Source: Sialis fuliginosa
Lineage: Eukaryota > Arthropoda > Insecta > Megaloptera > Sialidae
DNA length: 64,000 nt
Direction: 5' to 3'
Assembly: GCA_961205875.1 (NCBI GenBank)
Contig: OY540817.1
Coordinates: forward strand, 19,441,001-19,505,000
Below, piece by piece: positions 10,978 through 23,400 of this stretch. The number at the start of each line of letters is the position of its first letter. Position 1 is the first letter of the stretch. The notes under the pieces are model-generated. The model was not told the DNA's origin, searched no databases, and worked only from the letters and a program-made list of their open reading frames with translations. The translations under genes and the position numbers were made by a program.

Positions 10978-11049
10978 AATTCTAATAAAAATTATTTTTT
11001 AAGGAACTCAGAAAAAAATTTAAATACATTTATTTACGATATTTCTTGA

Positions 11050-12098
11050 AAACATTTTAGGATTAAAGTTTTGTTAAAAATTTATAAAAAAAAAATTAAG
11101 TTTTCTGCTTTTTAATTTCATCATTGTAATAATACAAATAAAATATCGAATATGTCAAAAATATAATTGAAATTTTTAAATATTTTTTCCAATCAGTGTA
11201 ACCTACAATAATGCCTCAAAAAAATATAGAAGTCCTGAGTGACAGACTCATCAACGCCCAACCCAAACTCCCGGACCTAAAATCGTGAAAATTTATTTTA
11301 TGATATTAGCAACCAATAAGAAGAGACTTTCGAAATTTAACCCTAATTGGGGGAAAAATAAATATTCATAAAAATGAAAACAACACGGATGAAGCCGCGG
11401 GCGAGCCACTCGTACATAATATATAAATTATACTAATTTTAAAAAGCATGAATACAAAAATTTGCAATTAAAACAGTTGGTTTGCACTGATCTATTTTTT
11501 TCTCTTATAAATATGCATATGAGTTGAATAACCTTTTTATATTCTACACTTTTCTGAATAAAAATCTGAATTAATAATTCAACTAACCATTGCAATTTTC
11601 AGTTCATAAAAATGCAATTTTGGATTACTACAATTTTCAACAGAATCTAAAATAATACAGATTACAAAAAATGTATAAATATGTATAAAAATAAAAGTAA
11701 TTATTAAAAATGCAATTACAGCATATTATTAAATAAATCAAAATTACATAGAAATTAAAAAGCAGTAAGACTGAATAAAAAATACGTTTTATTTTGAAAA
11801 TAATAACTGCATAATGCATAAGTAATTCTTAGAAAGTATATTTTAATATATTTTAATCGTCTCTTGTGATAAAATCAGTAATTTTAAAGTAAAATTACAA
11901 TAGACACACGTACTATATAAAAATAAAGAAAGTTGATATGGTATATATTTTTTATAAGATAAGTTAATACATTTTCTTTATCATATAATGGAAATTTATA
12001 TAATAAAAGATAAATGTACTTCAGGTGCTAAGAAATGTTGTCTTTCTGTTAAAATAGAAATGATTTAACATTAAATTAGTGTTTTTATTTAAATACAT
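11050..12098. other. Gene-free AT-rich spacer
   Basis: Very AT-rich; only a 60-codon AT-driven open frame on the minus strand, which has no credible protein character. No element boundaries seen. Confidence 0.4.
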
Positions 12099-12365
12099 AA
12101 AGTACTGGCACCAGTCTTGGATCATACCCCAGTGTCGGATTCTTGTTTAATTAAATGTATTAAATTAGAAATAATTGTTGATCACTGCCATCTATAGACA
12201 CTGAACTCTAAAACAGCTTAATTTGATGTCAAAATAGTGGACATTTAAACTAATTATTAGTGTAATTTATTTATTAATTATTATATTACCATATATAGAT
12301 GTGTTTTCATTGTTTTAAATTTAACGACTCTTTATTTTATAACTTTTGTATCGTAGTACCTGTCT
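12099..12365 (-). mobile_element. Dispersed element, GGTACTGGCACCAG family, copy 4 (truncated)
   Basis: Begins aaagtactggcaccagtctt and runs in the same orientation as the copy at 8189. It is diverged and stops near cgtagtacct, so only about the first half of the element is left. Confidence 0.6.
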
Positions 12366-13196
12366 CCTATTTCCAAAAAAATACTTATTTCTGCAGAAAA
12401 TAAAGGTTTAATCACTTAAATTGACCCTTTTAAAACTAATTTTGAATTTAACGCCAAAACGCTCGCAGGTGTCATGGCGCATTTTTGACGTCACGCCTTT
12501 GTAAACACTCCTTGTCAACAATAATAAATCCTTGTTCCATCGCTAACGTTTAGGTTTTGGAATACAAAAGTGAGCAAATTGATAATTTAAAACCACAAAA
12601 TAAATTATAAACAGTGCAGATATTAATGAAATAAAATTGATGTTTACTTAGCCGTGACGTCATCCAATCTGACTGGTGTTTCATCTAACATGGCGGATTG
12701 CTGTATTATATATAAAAATAAATACATTTTTTAGAATCTTTTTAACCTATTTCATTATTTAAAATCATAATTTCCGTGATACTTTTTACTGGCATTATAC
12801 CCATTATAATCAAACTTTAAAAATAATCACGGTGAAAATCTAGCTGTCAATAGCTCATCGATATGCACATAGCATCTACACGAATTAGAATATGCCTTGC
12901 ACTTATCTATTATTAATGTTTTATGGCTTACAAACAATTCAACATTCCTGTCACGAAATAGAAACCATAAAAGCAGAACTGGAGTACGAACGTTTCATAT
13001 TTAGGCCAATTATTTGATTTTTAATCCTCTCTCTGTCACTTTCTACGACCAAATTTTGCTAACAGACACATTACGTGATAACCTTCGGTATAGTTTCAAG
13101 TTCAATCATAAATCCGGGAATTATGAATATTTTAAGAGAAGTAGGCTTTGAATGTATTTCAAATTAATTCCGATAGGTGGATACTGATAGGTAAAG
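12366..13196. other. Gene-free spacer
   Basis: No gene supported. A slightly GC-richer patch near 12450-12520 (acgccaaaacgctcgcaggtg ... gacgtcacg) has no recognisable function. Confidence 0.35.
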
Positions 13197-13668
13197 AAGG
13201 TACTGGCACCAGTCATGGCCGCTATAAGAGCAAGGTTTACTGTTTTTGTGATTGACGGGCTTCTTTTTTGTAATTCTCATGAATTAATCAATTTAATTAC
13301 CAAAGTCCGCAAATATAGTTTATTTTTTAAATTATAGCCTTTTATTTTGTTTATGTTTTGTCTCCAGTAATGGATAAAGTAAAACCAGTAATGAGCAAGT
13401 AGTAATGGACACTTGCTAATGATTAAAGCAGTTGCTATGATAATATAATACTTAATAAATAAATTATACTAATAATTAGTTTAAATGTCCACCATTTTGA
13501 CACCTGTTGGCCGATTGTCATCAAATCACGCTGTAAGACAGTTAAATGTATATAGATTAATATTCAGAAATGGCAGTAATCAAATATCAACAAATATTTC
13601 TAATTCAGTACATTTAATTAAAAAATAGCCATTACTGGGGTCATATCCAAGACTGGTACCAGTACCTT
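13197..13668 (+). mobile_element. Dispersed element, GGTACTGGCACCAG family, copy 3 (complete)
   Basis: The best-preserved copy, 472 bp. Its inverted ends aaggtactggcaccagtc and gactggtaccagtacctt agree at 17 of 18 positions. There is no protein-coding capacity. I cannot place the family in a superfamily because no target duplication is clear. Confidence 0.8.
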
Positions 13669-15591
13669 ATGTTTTATCAACTTAATGGCTAATACAATAT
13701 TTTGATGACATTTTTGTTAACGTTTAACCATAGCCCCCACATAATATCGTGGGCCCGCGTTCCAGGATTTATGGTAGTGGCATAACCTAGCAGGATTGAC
13801 TAAATAAAAGCCCTCAGGCTAGAGCTCTATCAGACCCCCCCCCCCCTAGTGGGATCTAAGTGTTTAACGTTTTCTCAGCAGGATAAATACCCCCCCCCCC
13901 TCTCTGACCAAAATATTATAGCGTTTTTAAGAAAGGAATTATAAAAGTATGTAAAAATTTGTCTTGAATTTTGTCAATTGAATTATAAAAAATGTTCATC
14001 CACAATTTTCTCCCCCTTCTCTTTCTGAATTAAACATTGGTTTCAATTCAATTTAACAGAGAAATTAATGTATGTATGTATTGTATTGCACTGTTGTAGA
14101 AAAGAATCAATCTTTAACTAGAACTTAAAACTGACATTGACTTTCAAATATAATGGCTCAAATATCGATAAGAAATGGAGTTAATCGTCGTTGCTTCTGA
14201 ACTACTGAAATATACATACATGACTCAACATTTATAACATGGACGTGAATATGCTATACTACTAAACACAATTTGTCAAACTCGGTTGAACCGTAGCCGC
14301 CTTGAATACAAAATATCAGTCGTCAATTGTTTTTTGTTGTTGATATCTCCACGGTTAGCTTGATATATATTATAACCAATGCACGCATCTGGAGAAAGTA
14401 CATATGTACATTGTTAATTAAGTGACCACGCGATGTCCATCTACTTAGAATACATCAAGACATTAGTACCCCCTCCCCCCTCCCACAGAATGTTATTTAC
14501 CCCCCTCTGGGTGTAGTTAAACGATTCATTGCGTGTATTTTATTACACATGTAGTTATCTACTTTTTGTTGGTAAAAGTGCAAAATCAAATGTCTTTTTA
14601 ATTAAATCAATCCAGTTTTTTTTATGAGTGAATGTTTTTATCGGTGTTAATACGGGGAAGTCGTAATTTGGTTGTTGCAGGGATGTACAAATTTTTATTT
14701 GATAAATAAATAATTATTTTTTATTTTAATAACAATCGATTTTTTGTTGTCGGTACTTCTAAATATTCACTAGGGAGTATAAAAAAATCGATGTTTTTTT
14801 CCTCACTCTCGTTACGAAATAAGATTTGCTTCTGGTTCGTCAATTGAAATTCCTAATTTTATATTTTATTAAACAAAAAGTTTGGATTACGTAAATTAAA
14901 ACTTTAAGACCTTTTTTTTTTAGTCGCACTAGTAATTTTTTGGCTTCCTATTTTTTTTAATATTCTGTATTAAACTAAAAGAATCTAAAAAATCTGCCGC
15001 CCCTTTCAGCCTTCCGCCCTAGGCCATGGCCCCATTATAAATACGCCACTGTAGCTACACATATTTTAAGTTACTATTACAAAAGTAGATTAAACAACGG
15101 AAATTTTACAAAAAATTGATTTAACTCTCCACTATTTACAAAGACATCGTTAATATATTTTTGACAGCACCTTTTAACTACCATTAATATAACAAACATT
15201 AGTAAACGGAAGAAAATAATTACCTATTTCTCGAATTTGTAATACATTCATTTACAGCTTTCAATAATCTCAGCAACACAGATATCTGATATAAATGGAT
15301 GGTCGTTATTGGCATCAATTCAAAACGATTTCAAAAAACATGTGTTTTACAAGTATAACAAAACCGGGACAAATATATATGTTTTTTATTTATAGACAAA
15401 CATATGTAACTTAATATTTATATTATTGAATATTTTGACAGATGATGAAAGCATAAAATTAATTAATGAACATTTAAGTAGATATTTTTTTTATTTTATT
15501 GGTAGGTATATAAAAAATAAATCTATAATTATCAATAATTTGATACAATTTTCATTAAAATATCTATAATTAGATATAATACAGTGGCGAA
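13669..15591. other. Gene-free spacer with C-runs and a hAT-like element end
   Basis: No supported gene. It contains C-rich runs near 13837-13847, 13892-13901 and 14469-14483. A stretch ending aaatacgccactg (about 15000-15053) looks like the outer end of a hAT-type non-autonomous element, but I could not find its partner end. Confidence 0.4.
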
Positions 15592-16617
15592 GCGTCCATG
15601 GAAGCAGGGGAAGCACTGCTTCCTTTACTTTATTGGCAAATTAAAACAAAACTGTGTTTTCAGTTAATAAATAATTTAAAAATATTATTAGAATATTCAT
15701 CTTTACGCGCAACTCAAACATTTTAACCAAAAATAGCATTTAATATTAATTTACACGCTCAATTATAAAACTATAATACCTCTACGTCTTATTTTTTTGT
15801 ATTTTAGTCGATATTTGTATGACGAGTTGCAGGAAATTTCATTAAAAAATTTCGAATTTTTAATTTCGTTAAAAGTATGTTTATTGTATAGAAAATGACG
15901 TGAAAAGTTTAACTGTTCAAACCGCAGGTCTGTATCTCAAGCCGTTCTCGAGGTATAGCCTCTCAAAGTTTTAGTTTTTTCAAATTTTTGGAGAAAAAAG
16001 GCCATAACTTTTGAACGCGTGGCCGGAATTGATTTTAGTTGACGGATTTGAAATCAGCGTGTCAAAATCTATATAATGACATGTATAATACTTTAAAACT
16101 AAAAAAAAAAAATTTCGCGAAAAATCGAAAAAATTCAAAGGGGTATACCTTAAAAAAATGTCGATTTTTGACGAAATTTTTTTTGTCGAATTTTAAAGTA
16201 TTATACATGTCATTATATAGATTCTGACACGCTGATTTCAAATCCGTCAACTAAAATCAATTCCGACCACGCGTTCAAAAGTTATGGCCTTTTTTCTCAA
16301 AAAATTTGAAAAAACTAAAACTTTGAGAGGCTATATCTCGAGAACGATTTGAAATACAGACCTGCGGTTTTAAACAAACAACTTTTCACGTTATTTTCTA
16401 TACAATAAACATACTTTTAACGAAATCAAAAATTCAAAAATTTTTAGTGAAATTTCCTGCAGTGAACTTCAACTCGTCATACAAATATCGACTGAAATAC
16501 AAAAAAATAAGTAAAAGCTTGAACTTAAGGTGTTTTATAACTAGTTTTTTTGTTAATAGGAGGGGGAGGATTGACAAAATATGCTTCCTTCAATAAATAT
16601 TTCATGCCTCGCCACTG
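15592..16617. mobile_element. ~1-kb palindromic element, copy 2 (complete)
   Basis: Ends are CAGTGGCGAAGCGTCCATGGAAGC at the left, read in parts, and gcctcgccactg at the right: inverted hAT-like CAGTGGCG termini. The flanking octamers atataata and attcaata agree at 6 of 8 positions, consistent with a decayed 8-bp duplication. Arms from about 15795 to 16510 are mirror images around a centre near 16145. Because of the mirror symmetry, both strands contain nearly the same 62-codon open frame (16039-16227 and 16062-16250); these are not genes. Confidence 0.8.
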
Positions 16618-17714
16618 ATTCAATAATATTTAATTAAAAATCACCACAAAATCATATTCTATTCTGCAACCTGCAAAATTGTCAACAAAACAATCCATCA
16701 AATATAAAAAAAAACATTTCTCACTTTCCACTGGCACCGGGAAGGAAGAAGAAGAAGTTACACGTTACGAGAAATGGAAGAAGAAATATAACCATCTGGC
16801 GACAAAACCATCGAATGCATATCCGTCTGAAGTAGGCAAGTAGCACGGCCGCCGGACGATATTATTACTATTAAAGAAGGGGGGGACGGTCAGAGTAGCC
16901 CCCGGGGCCCCGTGCATCTGTACATGACAGTTTTAATCTACCCGGTCGATGTTAAACACGTTAAATACTCTGATATATGACAGTTAAAAGTTTTAATTGT
17001 TGTCGATATTTCACTGTTTTGTAATTGGTTGATTTGAAATATATAAAAAACAAAAGTGGTTTTGTGTTTCCATTGTTGGATACCGGTTCTTATTTATGTG
17101 TGGATTTTAAATTTATCATTCATGTTGGTGTTTTTATTTTATGTGGTTTGATTATATCATATATAAAGTATGTTTTTTTTTATTATACAGTTATTTAATT
17201 TTTTTTATGCATATAGTTTTATATTTACATTATAATGTAACAAATTATTTTAAAAAAACATCAATATTTACGCTAGTGTTATTATTATAATATTATTTTT
17301 ATTTTTTTAAATAATTAATCATTTCTAGAGCATAAACGTGAATTTTTATTTAAAAAAATTTATAAACAACAGCAGTTACTCTAACCTACATAAGTTATAC
17401 AGTTAATTAAAATACGTATTCATGTTTTTATAAGAATATACTAAATTACCTACATCTCAAGAATAATAAGAACAAAACATTCTAACTGTCGAATATAAAA
17501 AGAATTCGTTTTTTTTTAGAAGCGAATAGATAAAATTCATAGATATAAACATGTCGTTTAAAAATATATTAAGAATACGTAAGTACATATTACATAATAT
17601 ACATAGATGCTTAAAAAATTAAAATATTTATTTTTGATTTACCTGAAAATCAACATTTTTAAAATTTTGATTAAAACATCTTCGAAACGATATTTTTATT
17701 GGATAAAGATAACA
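16618..17714. other. Gene-free spacer
   Basis: AT-rich except for a GC-richer patch near 16840-16920 (cacggccgccggacg, then ggggccccg). No gene, splice-supported exon or RNA recognised. Confidence 0.35.
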
Positions 17715-17884
17715 GGTATGGATTTTGGCTTCTAGGTGTAAGCCGGGTCGTGTTATCGGCCAATGTTTCGTCACACATTGCAATGGACATCTTCAGGGCT
17801 TTTCTTAGAAGAAGTGTGACAAAACGTTGGCCGATAATACGATCAAACTGACGCGGCTTACATCTAGAAGCCAACATCCATACC
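17715..17884. mobile_element. Short foldback element (GGTATGGATTTTGGCTT family), copy 2
   Basis: 170 bp, terminal repeat ggtatggattttggcttct against agaagccaacatccatacc, and inner arms with cggccaatgtttcgtcaca and tgtgacaaaacgttggccg. Same family as 6203-6389. Confidence 0.75.
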
Positions 17885-18664
17885 AAGATCACCGCGGAAG
17901 CCTCAAGACTTCCGCGGTGAGATCGTTTCTTCTGTTTTACGACCATTCTTAGAAAATAACGAAAAATCGCAATATATCATAATAGAAAAAACGCACCCGA
18001 AAACTGGATTTTTTAGTCGAAAATTAACGAAATCAGCATTTTCAGCTTTTTATCAAATTTAAAAAAAATTAGTTAACTGACTACCAAAACCGTCAGATCG
18101 AATAATAGTAATTCAAAATTATAACAAAAGCATATTTTTTTGCTTCCCAAACTTGACAACTCCACTAATTGGTCGAAAACCGGCGAAATTACTATACAAT
18201 TTATGCAAATATTATAGTTCAGCGATGTAAAATGACATACAAAATTAGAAAGCAATAAATAATAAATAGCAATAACATAAACAAGTATAATATAAATCAA
18301 GGAACATCCGAAGAGAAAATATAAGTTAACAATAAATATAATTCAGTATACATATAATTAATGTATCGATTTCATGTTTCATTGATTTAGAAAATTACTG
18401 AATAGAAAAATATGTATATATATACAGGTAGTCCTCAGCTTACGACGGTTCCCACTTACGACCTTTTGTTTGTCTTTTTCATATATGCACATATTAAATA
18501 AATGCAGCAAAGAATTGCGGAGATTTCCAAAAAATGTAATATATTTATTATGTATTTTAGGAAACCCACAACTGTTTGTTATGTATAGAAAATGCGATTC
18601 GTTTCACATTAAGGAAAATTTCAAAAGCAGAAATATATAAGTACATATTGTACGTGTTTTTTTT
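17885..18664. other. Gene-free spacer
   Basis: AT-rich, no supported gene. A tandem TA run around 18413-18424. Confidence 0.35.
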
Positions 18665-19098
18665 TTATGAAACTCGTCTGCAAATATAGTTTTTTTTTTA
18701 ATTATAACCTTTATTAGCCTATGTTTTTTCTCCAGTAATGGATAAAGTAAAACCAGTAATGAGCACGCAGTGGTGGACACTTGCTAATGAATACAAAATG
18801 ATAAGTACTACGACACAAAAGATATAAAAGAAAGAATCGTCAAATTTGAAACAATTTAAAGCAGTTGCTATAATATAATAAATAATAAATAAATTATACT
18901 AATAATTAGTTTAAATGTCCACCATTTTGACACCTATTGGCTGATTGTAATCAAATCACGCTATAAGACAATTAAATGTGTATAGATTAATATTCAGAAA
19001 TGGTAGTAATCAAATATCAACACATATTTCTAAATCAGTACATTTAATATAAAATTGGCCATTACTGGAGTCCTTGCCAAGACTGGTGTCACTACCTT
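18665..19098 (+). mobile_element. Dispersed element, GGTACTGGCACCAG family, copy 5
   Basis: Matches the interior and right end of the complete copy at 13197 (aaagtaaaaccagtaatgag, caccattttgacacctattgg, gactggtgtcactacctt). The left end is replaced by a T-run. Confidence 0.65.
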
Positions 19099-20454
19099 AT
19101 CAAGTAACTTTGTAATTAGATAATTAAAACATAAATATGCCTTAGTTTCTATATAAACATAATATTAATTTGTAGATACGCCCCTGGTCTAATTAATAGC
19201 AAGCGAGATCTGGTTAAGCTATCAATACATATTACCTATACGGAAGCACTCCAATTATCGGGGAGCTGCGCCAGCGCCGCCAGCTAAAGAAGAATGTGTG
19301 TTAACACTCTGTAGAACTTACAATCAGGTGAGTGCCCGTACAACCAGACCGTGACGATAACCACTGGAACCGCGCGCTCTGTAATTGTTTTTTATTATAT
19401 CTATTTTTTTTTAATATATTGCGTAAATATCTATCTTAAAACCCCTCACACACTAGCGAATTTTAGCAGCAAACAAATTCGTTTAAAATCCAGGTAATTA
19501 TTTTGTGCAAAAATGCTCGGACACGTCGATTAGAATTTTTTTTACTAATTATACCTATAATGACTATTATCTAATCATAGAAACAACCTGTAGTTACCGA
19601 TTTAGAGGGGGGGGGGGGGGGCAAAATAAAATACTGCTTGGAGCTCCTTCAGGCGCCATTTCTGATTTTTTTTTTTTTTTGGATTTGCTTTAAAACTCCA
19701 TTTGCGCCATTTTTGATTTAGAAAAAAATAAGAGAAAGGGTCAATTCTGCTGGTAAGGTTATACATTTTAACGTACCACATGCCTTGGTATCATTTTACA
19801 TGTTCAGTAAAAATTTTAAGTTTTTAGCTTGTATAGTTTACGAGATATTTTGCTTTGACTGAAAAGGACAGACGGACAGACGACAAAATGAGATTAATAG
19901 GGTTTTTTCGGAACCCTAAAAATTACAATGTCCATTCCCAATTTCATAAACAGCTTACTTAATTAATTTAATATTAATTTTGAATGAGAATAATAACACT
20001 TTGATTACTAAAATTAGATTTAGGTACCCCCAAAATACAAAGAAATCATCTTTGTTCAATTATAAATTAATATAAAATAAAACAAAAAGTTATCTACTTT
20101 TACTTAAAGCAAAATCCCAATTGAAACCAACAAAAAGAGAAATTTTCAAAAATCTTCAACTGACATAAGGTCAAAGGACTATAAAAATCAGGTTGACTCA
20201 ATAATTGTAAATAGAGTACTAGAAAGCCAAATGCAGGGAAAAATAAATAAAATTAAAAAACTTCGATATAAATGTTACGCTATCACAGATGTTTGACTTT
20301 CTCCACAGATGACGCTTTTTTTCCTCGTATCTGATTTTAATTATACTTTACTCGGTTCAAGATCATCCATTTGTTTACTTGCTCATTAAAACGAGATTTA
20401 TTAGGTATAAAGGCAATAAAAATGTGTATTCACTGTTACAGATTTATTGACAAG
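19099..20454. other. Upstream region of the secreted-protein gene
   Basis: No firm gene. A GC-richer open stretch at about 19200-19327 ends in a good splice donor (cag before gtgagt) and is discussed as a possible 5' exon. The repeat at 19585-19923 occupies much of the rest. Any promoter of the gene at 20455 would lie here. Confidence 0.4.
19585..19923 (+). repeat. Dispersed repeat ending in cggaaccctaaaaa, copy 2
   Basis: Same family as 9690-10022, with a 15-G run near its start, the shared aggcgccattt and gacagacggacagacgacaaa blocks, and the cggaaccctaaaaa end. Confidence 0.55.
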
Positions 20455-23400
20455 ATGGCTGTTATTCGACAACGTTTCGTAATAACAGGTAAATATAAAA
20501 ATATACCCTCAAAATAAAATATAAATATATAAATAATATTTTTTTCAGTTCCACTATTATTCCTGACATTGCTTAACTTCGAAAAAAGCTTAGCAAATGG
20601 CTCAGTAAGTATTAATTTCATATAATATTATTCAAATCTAAAAATATCAACAATAACATTTTTTGATTGTTAGGGTTCGTTCATGAATACAATGACATCT
20701 GACGGATGGCGACCAATAGTATCGTCTCCGGAATATAAATATCAACAATCCAATGTAAATAATAACGTAGCAAACGTTCAAGACAATCAACAATATACTA
20801 AACAAGCTAACAGAGTTGAATCAACTCACCAGCAACAATCAAACGGTAAAACACATGCTGACAGGGTTAACAGCCAGTCAGAATCGTTCTATCAAAATAG
20901 CCCGCCTAAAAATACAGGAAACAAAGCAGAATTACAACATCAACAGCAACAGCAACATGCACAACATCAGCACCAACAACAACAAAATCAACAACAACAA
21001 TATCATAAACAACAACAGCAACAACATGAATCGATGTATCAACAAAATAACAACAATAAAAATAAGAACAACAATGTTCGACAAACTAACAGCAATAAAC
21101 ATGCAACAAACAATCAAGAAAAATCTCAACATGTTCCACCTAAAAACCAAAATCAGAAAAATGTGCAATACTACATCCCACAAAACACTATTAAAAATTC
21201 TACACCCCAAACTAAACCTAAAAGGAACAAGCCATCGATGATGGTTATGCGGCCAATGAGACATAAGCTAAATTCTCCTATGCTAATCCCATCAAATTCA
21301 AAACGAGAAGAAATCTATGTACCTGTTCCTCCATCTCACTCCCATTTCCCATTTTTCCCTTCTGGAGGCGGGGTTAAAATCCAACCGCCAATATTCGCTC
21401 CACCTACTGCAGTTATGGCAAATCCTTTTTATTCACATCACCAAGAATATAGCAAGCTTTTAGTCCCTCCTCCTCAAAAATACATACCTATCCCACAAAT
21501 TCCTTTGTCGAAATATAAACCAGAAAAACCTGCGTTTATAATTGATGGTGATAAACCAAGTCTGAGTTTCATCCACCAGAGTAAACCTGGAATAGTTTTA
21601 CATGGGGAAAAACCACCCACGTTTAAATTCATCGAAGATAAAAATCCGTTCAACAATGTTGGAATAGTCAGCAGTCAAATTTTAATATCGCCTTCAGAGA
21701 AACCGACAACGAAAATTACTGAACCGAGCTATATTACTCTACAAACGAGTAAACCTAACTTGGCAGCGTTCCAGAATAACAAACATAATCAATTTCATCA
21801 AATAACAACACATGGGAATTTATTTCAAGTAAGTTTTATTTTTTACTGGGTCAATAAAACAAGTCTTCTATATGGCGACATTATACTGTGGAACTACATA
21901 TTTTTTCGGGAAAATTGCGATAGTCTGAACACTACAGTCTGTTTCATTTAAGATTGCAGCGGTAGCTAACATAGGAAGCATAATACGCGCTCCTGATTGG
22001 ATAAAACGCCAGGCAGATTCACAATAACACAATTTGCACTGACGCAATATATTATCAAGTTGCCTTGGAAACAAATGCAATTAAATTCAAATTATCAGAT
22101 TAGTTATTCTAAAAATATGATCGACATTAGGATATTAAAAAACTAATATTCATAATACAAAGGTGAATTTTATTTCATACAAATTTTAGTGTATGTAAAA
22201 ACGATTGTCAGTTTTTTAACGTTGAGTATCTTGCAATCTTAAATGAAACAGGCTATAGTTCTTATAGATATTCATAACGAATCCAAAAATTTTCTTAGAA
22301 ATTTATTAATCTTTCTAACATTTTCTATGTTTTACTATGGAAAACTTTATTCTGTGTGGAAAACTAATAATTTTCAAGAAAAATGTTTTAATACTTTTTT
22401 TATAGATTAGATTTTTTGGATTACATAACAAACATTTTTTAAACCATTCCGAATTTTCTGATTTATTGCATATTAAATGTATATGCATTAAATATATATT
22501 AATAATAAATATTAAATGTATATATTGCAGAAATGTGTTATAATTTTTCCTATAAATAATTTCGACATAAAGTCATGTGTAGATTCAGAGGGGCGAGAAG
22601 TCAAGAGTAAATAAAATATGTTTTGTTCACTTCCCCATATTTTTAATCTAGATCCACACCTGCATAAAGTAAACAACATTTAAAATACACAGTATCCAAA
22701 TCTGCATGGCAAAGTAGCCCATCAATCAATTTTATAATCTTCTTAACATTTCTCTAATAAAATACTCCATTTCAGTTGGACAACCCAGCAAAAAATCAAC
22801 AACAGAATCAAATAAAGCCATCAGTCGAATTAGAAATCACCAAAGAACATTTCAATGTATTCCATAACCAAGTTCCTATTAGTTATGGCACATTCTACGA
22901 CAGCAATGGGTTAGTATTTTTTTTAAATTAAACTGTTATACTTTTAATATTAATAATTTCGTTTATTTATTTGCAGTTCTTATGAAGTGACTGAACCAAG
23001 ATATGAAAATGAACCAACTGAAAGACCGACTGGATTTTTACCAACGCCATATCACGATAAGCATCTTGAAGACATTGTAATTCCAACAGCTGATTTGCCG
23101 AGCAGTGTTTTCTTCAATCAACACGATCTGTTACCACAGACCCAATTAGCAACACCAGTTAAAAGTTATAATAATGTCAACTTTAATGAACATGAGGTAA
23201 ATACCATATTTTTTTTAATTTGATAAAAATCAAAACATATTTTTGTTACATTAAGGTTAATTCGTACAAAAAAAGGCATGTTTTTGTGAATTTTTTGTGA
23301 CGACACAGTTAAAATCTCTTTATTAAAACAAATGGTACATTAAAGAATGACATTCGAAGAATGTTGTATAAAATTTTCACGAAGAAATATTAAAAAATAC

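Noticed and set aside
10586-11049. Two similar open frames in the tandem duplication
   Set aside because: They differ by several non-conservative changes, have no protein features, and follow from the 196-bp duplication (not a multiple of 3).
11637-11819. Hydrophobic 60-codon open frame on the minus strand
   Set aside because: It is made of Tyr/Phe/Ile/Asn codons expected from AT-rich DNA, with no splice or start support.
16039-16250. Two overlapping 62-codon open frames on opposite strands with almost the same protein
   Set aside because: They are mirror images produced by the palindromic element, and the same pair recurs at 59853-60064. Symmetry, not coding selection, explains them.
21868-22080. 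Minus-strand open frame in intron 3 of the secreted-protein gene
   Set aside because: No family features; the flanking exons of the plus-strand gene are well supported and the interval behaves as an intron.
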